Source: Gonapodya prolifera JEL478
Lineage: Eukaryota > Monoblepharomycota > Monoblepharidomycetes > Monoblepharidales > Gonapodyaceae
Length of the DNA: 64,000 nucleotides
Assembly: GCA_001574975.1 (NCBI GenBank)
Contig: KQ965789.1
Span: 69,182 to 133,181, forward strand
Reading direction: 5' to 3'
Shown: positions 10,992 through 20,518 of the stretch, one piece after another
Layout of the letters: every line of letters begins with the position of its first letter
Position numbering within the stretch: position 1 is the stretch's first letter
Program-made: the position numbers and the translations under genes
The notes under the pieces: model-generated
Told to the model about the DNA's origin: nothing
The model's database searches: none
The model's input: only the letters and a program-made list of their open reading frames with translations

Positions 10992-11750
10992 TCACCTCCC
11001 ACAATCCACCCCATCTGAGACTTTGGAGAGGTAACCTTGCTCGGGGAAGCTCCAACTGATCGAGCCGTCCTCTTGTCCGGCGAGAACATCCGCAATACTG
11101 AGGCAAACTCCTGCACTGGACCCGGTCTTTGGACCTGCTACCCATTTGTCCTGGACGAGGGAGTAGAATCTACAGTCACATCTTCGGCAGTACACGCTGC
11201 CGTCTTCGGAGTTCGGGTCCAAGTAGAACATGGCGTGATTGTCCGACGAGGCAAGGTCAATTGTGAAGTTTGACGGTCGTCTTTGACTCCACGACGACTC
11301 CATCTGGCGCGCTTCGACCGTGTAAGAACGTGGTGTGAGTCTAAGAGAGCGCAGGATAGTAGGTGACTGTGGGTGACTCACGTGCAATCTTCACGACACA
11401 GAGGGGACACGCGAAGTCGGGAGTCAATCGGACGACTCCTGAGAGAAAGTGGTCTAAGTAGAGCCACTGTAAGAGACTCTGCAGTGAGGAATCGTTGACG
11501 GCTCCACCTTATTACACACCGATTTCTCCGGGTGTCCAATCAAGACTGTCTCTCCGCTGTTCACGAGCTCCGGGCAGTGATGTCCCTCTGGCACTCTCTT
11601 CCACTGTGACTGAGTTCGAACTGCTTGCTTGCGGAGGCGTGTACGTGACGGGAAGCGTGTTTCCCATTTTGAGTCACTTCACTCAGAAACCGACAGGAGA
11701 AGCCGATCCAACGCGATGGACGATCAGTGGTAAATGACTGATGCCCTGCG
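10992..11750 (-). CDS. Unrecognised Cys-containing exons, separate gene or lysyl oxidase tail
   Basis: Three coding-looking minus-strand stretches are seen. About 11672-11510 reads MGNTLPVTYTPPQASSSN … REQRRDSLDWTPGEIGV. About 11480-11390 reads FLSGVVRLTPDFACPLCVVK. About 11330-10992 reads NFTIDLASSDNHAMFYLDPN, then a CRRCDCRFYSLVQDKWVAGP stretch, and ends …SKVSDGVDCGR. GTGAGT donors separate them. The last exon has a compact beta-rich look with several cysteines, like a secreted or cell-surface domain. They either continue the lysyl oxidase transcript upstream or form their own gene; the lysyl oxidase frame can stop at 11918, which favours a separate gene. I do not recognise the domain. From 10809 to 10991 nothing is seen. 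Confidence 0.35.
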
Positions 11751-11917
11751 GTGCGAACTTTCCCGTTATCGCAGCGATCGGATGCAAGTGGTGAAGGGCG
11801 GGACGACTCAGCTTGACGATTCTACACACGTTTCACAATTCTGAGGCGATTTACAAAGCTTGCAGACGAATCCGATCAACTCGACGTTATTACATCCCAA
11901 TCTCCTTCTTTGCTTTA

Positions 11918-13690
11918 CTACATTACAGTACCCCATTCACCTCCACTGACACCCCGCTTGCTCCTCACAACACCATCCGACCCACCACCCGTACTCGCCG
12001 CCCCGACCCGTCCAGTGAGACCTCCCAGATCCGGATCCGGAACGAGACTTCCACTGTTGATTCTCTCCTCGTGGTGCAACTTCATGAGGTAGAGGTCGTC
12101 GCCGTTCTTGCTGACGACTCCGAACTTTCGAGAGAGGGATCCGACTGGGTCGTTGCGCGAATGGGCGGTGAAGGCAGCTTGGGAGACTGGGTCGGCCCCG
12201 ACGGGTCTGGTAGGGGGAACAAAGTGAATGAAAGCTCTCGGTGGAGACACACATAAACGGGAACAACACTCACAAGTCCCAGGCGTTCGTGGCTTTGACC
12301 TGTCGAGACAAAGTAAAGTTGATCATTACAACCTCTCCAAACGCTTATGATCGACAGAACTCACAGCCAACTGCGAAATCTTGAACTTCACGACCGCTCG
12401 GTTGTTGGAGTAATCGGCTTCCGGAATGGCCTTTTCCGGGTTCAAGATCACCGAGATGCGATACTCCGTGTTGGGAGAGTACCCGGGCAAGGACGGTAAG
12501 TGGGTGATGTCGATCCTGACAATGCAAGTGGGGAGGTTGTGACGTGGAAAATCAAGAGAGGTACTTCAACACGTTTCCAACGTACCACTGACACCCCAAC
12601 CCCGCATCGTAAAGATCCGCGCACTGTGCGTGGATTCCTTGATCGTTGCAGTCGTTCGGATTCGCAACACCAGGTGGGCAGAGCGAGTCCATCAAACAGA
12701 AGCCGTTCTGAGAAATGACGGCACCGAGTAAAGTTTAGCGAGATTCGTGTTGTCCAAGGCCGAAGTGCGAACATGTCCTTGTAACGGGAGACCCACCTTG
12801 TGACCTTGTGCGACGACCTCGGTTCCGTTCGCGTTCAGTACTTGGTAGTTTGCATATGCGATGAAATGCCAGTGGTGGTGACAGGTGTCTTTAGGCATGG
12901 TTGTGGAATGAAACGTCAGTTTTGTCCTGGAGGCTCAAGAGTTTATGACGATGTACCATAGTAATACCACCTGCAAAATTAAAGTCAGGGAAGAGTAGGT
13001 TAGGATCTTTGAATCACGTGGTGTGAGTTGAAAATGAGACTTACGGTGGAATGTTCGAAGAGTTGGACGACGCAGGAGGTTCGCCGATGTGAGCGGGACC
13101 TGGACCGTTGTTGTGAACCAAAGTGTCGAATCTGCATTACGTCGAGCGACGAGAATTAAAGGTGATGGAATCTCAAGGCGTCCATGAGTCCAGGAGCAAA
13201 GATACGATTTACTCACCGAAGAACAGTCCTATTCCCTGGCCCATCAACACACCCCTCGGAACAAAAACGACACACAAACAGTCCCGATGTCACTTCCCTA
13301 CGTATCCGAGCTCACTCACCTCCTGTATGAGACAGGGGTCCTTTGTCCCGTCGATGTGATCAATGTGCTGCGTCTTTGCGAGCCAGTCGGCGTCCGGTTG
13401 GAAGTCGGGGAGGGAGCCCTTGACGGAACGAGCACAGAACAAGAGGTAAGAAACGTTGTGCGTCGCCCTTGGTGCATTCAGCGACGACAGTGGAGCGCTC
13501 CACGAAACGTCATCAACTACACCAAACTCACCGTCACAGGAACCGTAAACGCAGCCGTCGGAGTCCTTCCCTGCTGCTGGGTCTGGGTGAACGCAGGCGC
13601 AACCGCCGGGGAGGGTCCGTCCGCGCGAACCGCTGCTGTAAGGGCCATCGAAACTGCGACAGCGAGGAGGCATGAAGGGAGCGAGCATTC
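11918..13690 (-). CDS. Lysyl oxidase (copper amine oxidase of the LOX family)
   Basis: Secreted copper enzyme that oxidises peptidyl-lysine to aldehyde; in animals it cross-links matrix proteins. A hydrophobic start (LLAVAVSMALTAAVRA) resembles a signal peptide near 13650. Catalytic-domain exons follow: GSLPDFQPDADWLAKTQHI (about 13410), KFDTLVHNNGPGPAHIGEPP-like (about 13110), then the copper site CHHHWHFIAYANYQVLNANG (about 12890), matching the family His-x-His-x-His block. Both residues that form the LTQ cofactor are kept: Lys in GHKVGFCL and Tyr in CADLYDAGLGCQW, followed by IDITHL…YSPNTEYRI and EADYSNNRAVVKF. After splicing (SQLA|VKATNAWDL) a C-terminal extension of about 100 residues, PVGADPVSQAAFTAHSRNDP…, ends at 11918. 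The exact first exon is unresolved because all three frames stay open near 13680. Lysyl oxidases are patchy in fungi. Confidence 0.8.
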
Positions 13691-13961
13691 CTTCCGCGTG
13701 GGGAGGTCATGGTTCCGAGAGGGGGTGGGAGTCGGTGCCGTGGCGGGTGAAGAAAAGAGGTGGGGGAAGTCCCTTTATAATCGGGGTTGAGTAATGTGGC
13801 AGTGCGCCAAGGCTGAGTGTAAGACCGGTGGTGGTGACGTAAACCATTTGGTATTCACAAAAGAAAGTGGATCGTAACTTTTCCACAAACAAAAAACAAT
13901 CAGTTTTAAATGACAATTGAAGTTTCGTAAAAATACCAGAAAGACCTCAGGCCCCCTGGGC
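13691..13961. other. Promoter-side spacer upstream of lysyl oxidase
   Basis: No gene is seen. It should carry the lysyl oxidase promoter and 5' untranslated region and, at its far end, the 3' end of the M14 remnant. Confidence 0.35.
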
Positions 13962-14760
13962 TCAAATACTGTTCGCCATCACATAATCCACCGTAACCTT
14001 CAACACCGCCCACATCTCTTCTCCGGTGGGCACAATCCGCGCCGGGGGAAGTACGAAACTCTGTAAAACTATTCTGTCAAAATCATCGAACTACGGAACC
14101 AAAAAAGAGTCCGCGGCACACTCAAAGGGAGAGGTACCGACTTCCCCGACCCCGGTCTCAGCTCGATCGTGTACGAAAACACCCTTGCTTTAACCCCCGG
14201 TCCTGCGCGACGTGGCATCGGTGTCGCCTCCTCCTACACCACCCTCCTCCCATCCGTTCTCCACCACCCAGCTCCTCCTTTTCCACCTCCCAGATGTATT
14301 CATACCAGACTGGATGTCGTACCCTGTTGTATGGAATGTCCTGACCGCCGACCGCCCACGCATGGTGAGGCACAATGCGTCGGCGAGGGGTGAGGCAAGT
14401 GTGTAGCACAGTACTCCATGGTCTACCCTGCGACCCACTCGCGAGCCGGGAGGGCTTGGCTGAGACCATGGGGCACCTCGCGGTGGCGCCGGGCGCCGCC
14501 GGGCTCGTCCAGGCGGTCCCGGACCCGATGGGGGGGATGAAGAGGTCACGCCCCTCGACCCTCGTGAGATTTGACGATGTATGCGCTGAGCGACGTCAGA
14601 CGAGGGTTGGGTGGGCGGGGGCGAGGGAAGTGAGGAAGGCGGTGATTTCGAATGTTGGAGGAGAGGTCTGTCGATCGAAGATGGAGGAGGGGGAAGGAGG
14701 AGGAGAGGTGAGAGCCGCCGTGAAGGGAGAGCGAGAAGGGTATACATCGAGTGAACCATG
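13962..14760 (-). pseudogene. M14 zinc carboxypeptidase remnant
   Basis: The C-terminus of a metallocarboxypeptidase A-type enzyme is clear: VKARVFSYTIELRPGSGKS, an intron at about 14129-14052 (GTACCT…TTTTACAG), then SFVLPPARIVPTGEEMWAVL and …DYVMANSI with stop TGA at 13964-13962. The YTIEL segment holds the Glu that is the catalytic base in this family. Upstream, fragments fit M14 but in shifting frames: PAREWVAG (HAREW zinc-site motif with Pro in place of His), STVLHT, LADALCLTMRGRSAVRTFHT, and a YEYIWE patch. I cannot build one open, spliced protein from them, and the region 14500-14760 is Pro/Ser low complexity with no N-terminal zinc-ligand exon. The parsimonious reading is a decaying or mis-assembled gene. 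A real gene with introns I failed to place remains possible. Confidence 0.45.
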
Positions 14761-16612
14761 TCTTGGGATCGTGTTGTTCAGTTTGCCTTTTCGATAATGA
14801 GGATATATGGACGGGTGTGTGTGAAGTAGGACGTTAGATTTCATTGTTCATGCTTCCGAGGACAGTGCACAGCGAATTCACCATGGCCTCCAAGTTTAAA
14901 GTGTGCACGGTCGCAGAGGGTACGAGACTCGTGACTCCCGCTTCCGATATCGCGCTTACACCTCGACCTCAATTCGCTCGCGTTCTCGATCCGTCCCGCC
15001 GCCGTTTCGTGTTTTCCCCTACCTGGCATCCTGATATCTACTGCGCCGCCACCGTCGACCACCGTGACGTCCTATCCCTCTCAAAGGAGGGGCTTGAGAT
15101 ATGTTGGTTCCCGTTCAAGCGGATTCTCAGAAGGCAGTGGCCGTTTGTTGTGAGTACTTGGTTGGATCCTCCGAGATTCACGCACATGACGACGTCCCTT
15201 TTCGAGTCGGGGCACTATTACAACTGCAGCGTTGTTCCGAGATTTGATCCCAAGTCCTGTCGGATGTATGGTTGAACAGCACAGATTTTGCCGGCACGGG
15301 CACTTTCAAAATACAGACCAGAAACTCCGATGGTACTCTTGCTTTTTAAAAAGACGGGTCGTTGCGGCGGTTGCAGCATCGCTCACGACCTCCTGTGGAG
15401 ACTTCGATGGGCTGCAAACGTTCTCTACAGTCCATTCCCCCGAAGATTGCGACCTGTGTACACAAAAGGAAGTCAATAATGGTCAACCTCCACAGAATTC
15501 TCAAAGTGACGTTACTTTTCAAGACTTACTCTGTGTTGGCAGTCCGTCATAGTCAACGCGTCTCATGCTGATTAAACCTTTTGCGAAAATGGCTTGCTTC
15601 CGCTGTCAAACATATAGGGAAGTAAGCGAATACGTCTCAAGTCACACTGGCGAGCTTTGTTTGATGATACCGGGCTCGGTAAGAGCGTTTTCTGAAGTGG
15701 TGACGCCACTGGAGAGATCACATTCCCCTTTGTCTGCCATTAGAAATGGCCACAATCTTTTTTTGGTCGCATTAGACGCCACTCTGATGTTGCCTGAATC
15801 CGCTATGTCCCCGTCTTGTCAATTTACATCTTGGATCAAGCTCCATCGCACCGCCCCCCCCNCCCCCCCCGCAAAAGAAGGGCAGCACAGTTGTGAGACC
15901 TCCTGCTTGTCCACTCTGAAAATTTTAGATGATATTATTTGATGGGGGTGATTCTCCCTTGGAGACACATTGCAAATGATTTACATCAGGCGGCTCTGAC
16001 GTCTTTCATATCTCCGCCAATCGCCACGTACAATTCTCGTTTTGGTCTTCCTGCAATGAAAATACATGTTTTTAATCCAGCTTCGACATTTTGTCGCTTA
16101 GAGACTTTGACAGATGGTTTATGCGTGTCGTTCATGCGTGTCTATTGTTTCAGGAGGTCAACCTCAATAGCGAACATGTATCGACTGTGCAGGGTTCAAC
16201 GAAGTTTGCAGCGGGACGTGAAGCGAACTCGGAGGACGTGACGTTCATGACCCAGGTACCGTTTTTTTACGAGCGTGGATAGTGCAGTAGTTGCAGAATT
16301 GTTCCGCGATTCTAATCGAAGAGAATGAGATCCTTCGATGGTATTCATGACCTAATGTATGAACTGAGGTTTGTACGTCCAGGATTTCAACTAAGTCTAT
16401 GAGGGAGCAGGAGGACTTGACGATCACGACCCGATAACGTGCTTTTTTGCGAGCCCGGGGGTTTTGCGATTGCAGCATCACTCCGCGGTTCTACCGCGAT
16501 CTTTGCTTGAGAAATAGAGAATGTGCACCAACTCCATATTTCCATCAAAACATCAAATTATAACACCACGAAACAACGACCAAAAAGGAAAATATTGCAC
16601 AGTCAACCTCCT
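14761..16612. other. Gene-poor stretch with degenerate repeat units
   Basis: No credible gene. The longest open frame (14844-15275, plus) begins at an ATG and encodes 143 residues without any family feature; I regard it as chance. A degenerate repeat occurs three times: about 15335-15405, 16216-16318 and 16397-16505. The last two share GGAGGAC-TGACG, a T6-7 run followed by CGAGC, then TTGCAG and TCCGCG-TTCT, about 181 bp apart. A C-run broken by a single N sits at 15855-15870, probably a homopolymer the assembler could not resolve. Confidence 0.5.
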
Positions 16613-18254
16613 TCAAAACCCAACAGCACCCCCCTTGAACCCCCTCGCCACCAAATCCTCGAATTGGCCTTTACTGTTGGGGTCATAGAAGGGAGCCTCG
16701 GCATGCGGCGTGACGCGGACGCCGTGTCGGCGGGCGGGGAAGTAGTCGTTGATCGCGTAGTGGATGGTCTGTTTTTGGTGACGTCGGGGGGGTCGTCAGC
16801 AACGACGGTGTAACAACGATACAGTCACAAGAAAAATGCTGAACTCACATTGCGATTGTCCCATACAGCAACGGTGTTTTGCTGCCACCGCAACCTGACC
16901 TTGAAATCCTCTCCGTTGGAAATATGGTCATACAAGAACTTCAACACACGCTCGGACACGTCCGCGGGCAGGCCAACAATCCGAGTCGTGAATTGCGGGT
17001 TGACGTAGAGGGCTTTCCATCCCGTCACGGGATGGGTTCGGACGATGGGGTGTTCGTTTTCGACTGCGGCGCGTTTGAGTGGGTGCCCGGCGCGGACGGC
17101 GTTGTTGGATTGTTCCTAGTTGTCGAGGGGTGACCGTGTCGGTGGGACGAAGACGTACCGGCAAAGATATAATCAACGCACCACTCCACTGTGAATCGCC
17201 GTCCTCCCCTCGATCAAATCCTTGTACTCCGCCGGCAGGGTCTCGTACGCCTGGTACGTGTTGACCCACAACGTGTCCCCACCGACATGTGGGACCGTGA
17301 CCTGCTTGAGTGTGGTGACGCCCGGGGGCTGGCGCTCGTAGGACACGTCGGTGTGCCAGGCACGTTGGCGGGGGTATCCCGTGGCGAAGTGGTCTCGGGT
17401 GCTGTGGGGGTGGTGTTAGGGGGAGGTTAGGAGCGGGGCTGAAAAGGGAATGGGGTTATGAGGACGTACTTCTCGTCAGCGTAGACGACGTGCACTTCAG
17501 GGAAATCCTTGGGCGCGCCCGTGGTGTGGTGGATGTGAAGCGGACCGTAGTAGCGGCCGAGATCGAGTTGTTCCTCGACGGTGATGTCTTGGTCTGGTGT
17601 TAGGGATTGCAGGGACGAGGGGTGAGTTTGGGTGAGTTTGGGAGAAGCCGGTGGAAGGGGTACGCATAACGAACACACCTCGGAAGAAGACGACACCACG
17701 CTCGGCAGCCAAGAGGGCAAGTTCGTCTTTTTGCTGTAGAGTGAGCTTGCTGAGCTGCAGGCCGTGGAGCTCAGTGCCGATGGTTGGGGTGATATGGATG
17801 ATCTGTGGGAGAGGTGTGAGGACTTAGAAACCACGACTTGACTGGTGGAAACCTTTGTAGAGTACTCACCTTGGTAGCAGCTCCGAGCAACGCGCTCTTC
17901 TTGGGGTCGGCCAATTTCGCACCTGCAACCACAACGTTGTCGGCACAAATTTCCCGAATGAGTGCTCAGCACATGGATCCACGCAGAAATTCGCTACAAC
18001 TCACGATCGTTGACCTCCACGACAGGAATGGGCGGGTAGCTCGCGTCAATGAAGCGGGGGAACAGCTTCTCCTCGATGTCCTTTGGCGCGACGTCGCTCA
18101 GCGCAGCAGACTCCTCCCTGGTCACGGTCGGTCTTGGACGCGTGCGAGAGACGGAAGGAGTGAGCGAGAGTTTGGCAAGGGCCGGTGCGAGCTTGGATTC
18201 AGCTGGAGCATCGAGCTGAGCGTGGCCGTTTGTTTCGGTTGCGACGGGGGGCAT
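16613..18254 (-). CDS. TauD/TfdA-family 2-oxoglutarate dioxygenase
   Basis: Fe(II)/2-oxoglutarate-dependent dioxygenase related to taurine/sulfonate dioxygenases (yeast JLP1 group), which release sulfite from sulfonates. The start at 18254 (MPPVATETNGHAQLDAPAES) is followed by KLFPRFIDASYPPIPVVEV, GAKLADPKKSALLGAA, ITPTIGTELHGLQLSKLT and LLAAERGVVFFRGV. The dioxygenase core continues with LGRYYGPLHIHHTTGAPKDF, then the metal motif WHTDVSYERQPPGVTTLKQV (His-x-Asp), VGGDTLWVNTYQAYETLPAE and HPIVRTHPVTGWKALYVNPQ. The last exons carry the distal ligand region, QTIHYAINDYFPARRHGVRV, and end …FKGGAVGF at 16613. Four or five short introns interrupt it. It has no targeting sequence, so it is probably cytosolic. 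Substrate (taurine, other sulfonates or an alkyl sulfate) cannot be told from sequence. Confidence 0.88.
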
Positions 18255-18690
18255 CGGCGGTTTAAATTGGGGTGAGTGAGTGAAGGAGGAGTCAACTTTC
18301 GATGGAGATTGAGTAGAAAACGGTGGAAGTTTATAGCGCGTTGATTTCTGGTGCGATCGAGCTCAGGGTCTCGTTCGGATGAACTGTGTAATGACACCAT
18401 CACATCGGAACCTAATGTGCGTCACTAGTCGAATTATAGTGCGATAATTTCAAAGTTTACTCACCCTAGCCGCAAAACTCATTACGCGATCGCGTGCCAT
18501 GGGGGAGGTGCGCTATTTGGACCTGGGGCCTGCCACCAAACAGATCTGCCTCAGGGAAATTATAAGCGCTACCTTAGTTTGCCCACACGCCAACCCCGTG
18601 CTAGCTTTCTCAAAGAAAGAGTTGATTTGGGGCCTCCAGCCTTCCCTCATGTGACGCGCAATTACTTATGGGTGAGTTAACACCACTCGG
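18255..18690. other. Spacer upstream of the TauD gene
   Basis: Upstream region of the minus-strand TauD gene. I see no other coding signal. CpG is normal here, unlike the next segment. Confidence 0.35.
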
Positions 18691-18696
18691 CAGACG

Positions 18697-19742
18697 CATT
18701 AAGCAAAGGAAATACATGTCCTGAAGTGCACATCAAGATCCAATTTTTACAGATCATGTTGATGAGATGTCTCACTAGTCACTACTCATATTGCCAGCCA
18801 TGAAGTGTTCTGCATGCCTCTTGTAACAGCAGCTGCTGACACCATCAGCCTGACACAATTTTTGCCACAGGGAATTCATTGACACAGCTCTTGCCATAGC
18901 TCAATACTGAATGCATATGATGAAAAGGAGCATTGCCTGTCAACATGCCACCAGCACTCCAATCTCATGCAAGGAACATCATTATTCTAATGGAATTCTT
19001 GTAGGTGAGAGATAAGGCACAGTATAAACTACCACTGTGATGTCACTGGGAGCTGGAAAAGAATAGAGACTCCTGAACAGAACTTTTGATGCCCATGGGA
19101 TCAAAATTAAGTTTTGACCAAAAATTAAACTGTTCTCTTGGTAAATTTTGACCAGCACCAGGAACCATTGTTGCATGTCTATGTACCAGGTACTGCATGA
19201 TCATTACTTTGTTGTCCAACAACCATACCATGACTGATGAACTTTTGACAATGACTTTACTATTGGTGTGGGCTTGTGACTCATGTGTGAGTGCACTGAA
19301 AGTACACAAAGCGACATTCACTTGCCTGCACAAAATATCAACAGTGAGTCAGCAAAAAAAAAAAAAAAAAAAAAAATGCACATCATGTGATGTGTGCTCT
19401 GAAACCCCTTTCTTTTTACATGTTGGGGCAGGTGGGCAGTACAATGAGTCACAGACAGAGCCAAATGACACCACTAAGTTGTTGTGGAGATGCATGGCAA
19501 ATGACAAATTGCGGGTCATCATCACTAAGCTTTGATGCCCAATCAAATGAAATTATGTACAAATAAAGTGCTCTTACTCAGTGTATATTGTCCTATCACT
19601 CCTATCACTACCAAAATGTTTGGTGACTGTGATCAAGTGGCTGTTGTCTACACTGTACTTGACAGTGCCTATTTGCCATGATGGATGTCACATGGTTTAG
19701 GGGACATGGGCAAAACAACATTCACTTGCTTGCACATGCTCA
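18697..19742. other. CpG-depleted block
   Basis: Direct reading finds only two CpG dinucleotides (19312 and 19512) between the GACGC at 18694 and the CACG at 19743, more than 1 kb at moderate GC, whereas both flanks and every gene in the window are CpG-rich. TG and CA are correspondingly frequent. No gene is present. An A-run of about 22 nt lies at 19354-19375. The pattern is what deamination of methylated CpG leaves behind. The block overlaps a diverged duplicate of downstream sequence that still has its CpGs. Confidence 0.8.
18970..19370 (+). repeat. Direct repeat copy A (CpG-decayed)
   Basis: This segment aligns by eye with 19775-20150 over about 400 bp, sharing for example TGGGAGCTG-AAAGAATAG at 19049/19851 and GATCAAAAT at about 19100/19905. 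Differences are biased: cacGGtg to cacAGta, caCCGTGG to caCTGTGA, tCGctg to tCActg, aCGtgCGag to aTGtgTGag. No open frame is shared, so it is more likely a non-coding fragment of a mobile element than a gene. A weaker third similarity lies at 19690-19760. Confidence 0.7.
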
Positions 19743-19774
19743 CGTTAACAGGTGATCAGCATGACTCATACTAG

Positions 19775-20150
19775 GAACATGACTATTCTGAAGAAATTCA
19801 AGTGGTTGAAAGATAAAGGCACGGTGTCAAACAGCACCGTGGTGTCGCTGGGAGCTGACAAAGAATAGGGACTTCTGAACTGAACCTTTGATGATCATCC
19901 GATCAAAATAAAGTTTCGTCCAAAATCTCAGTATATTTCGTCCAGTATCAGGAACCATCGCTGCTCAATTTATCATGCACGACATAATCGTTGCTTTACT
20001 GTGCGATGACCATATGGTGACCGCTGACATTTAGACTGTGACTTCACCGCTAGGGTGGGCTGGTATATCACGTGCGAGTGGAAGAGCACAAAGCGATATT
20101 CCCTTGATTGCCCGTGCAAAAAATATAAACGCCGAGTCAACGCCAATGCG
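19775..20150 (+). repeat. Direct repeat copy B (CpG retained)
   Basis: Second copy of the repeat described at 18970-19370, with normal CpG content. From 20150 to 20518 I see no gene; that part presumably holds the promoter of the acyl-CoA synthetase gene. Confidence 0.7.
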
Positions 20151-20518
20151 CGGCATGTGACGTTCGATCTTGCCCTTTCCTTTGTGTTGACCTGTCGGGC
20201 AGGACAATGAAGCAGGGGCCGAAAACGACCGGCTATAATCTTCCAATTCAGCCGCCTCTCCATCCGCAATCTCTGACACACGGGGACACAGCGATTGATT
20301 CCACTCGAGTGAGCGCGCAAACAGACGTGAGCACTCGCTGGGGGACGGTGTACGCTTTGGCGGGAGAAGGGTTTATGCGCGGTTACCTCCTCCGCGACAA
20401 CGGACGCTGACACGCTGCGAAACCCGTTCAGCCACGCTGCGCCATCCGACACGACGAGTCGCTTCCACGCCTGCACTCCCACACTCCGCAGCTCACTCGC
20501 CAGTCGCCCATCACCGCG

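Noticed and set aside
14190-14759. 189-codon Pro/Ser-rich minus-strand frame taken as a gene
   Set aside because: It is low complexity, and its end conflicts with the carboxypeptidase C-terminal exons that are in another frame.
14844-15275. 143-codon plus-strand frame as a gene
   Set aside because: No family feature, no splice context, and repeat-bearing surroundings; treated as chance.
19354-19375. A-run as the tail of a recent retrotransposon insertion
   Set aside because: No coding remnant or target-site duplication is visible around it; it is more likely a simple A tract within the decayed repeat.
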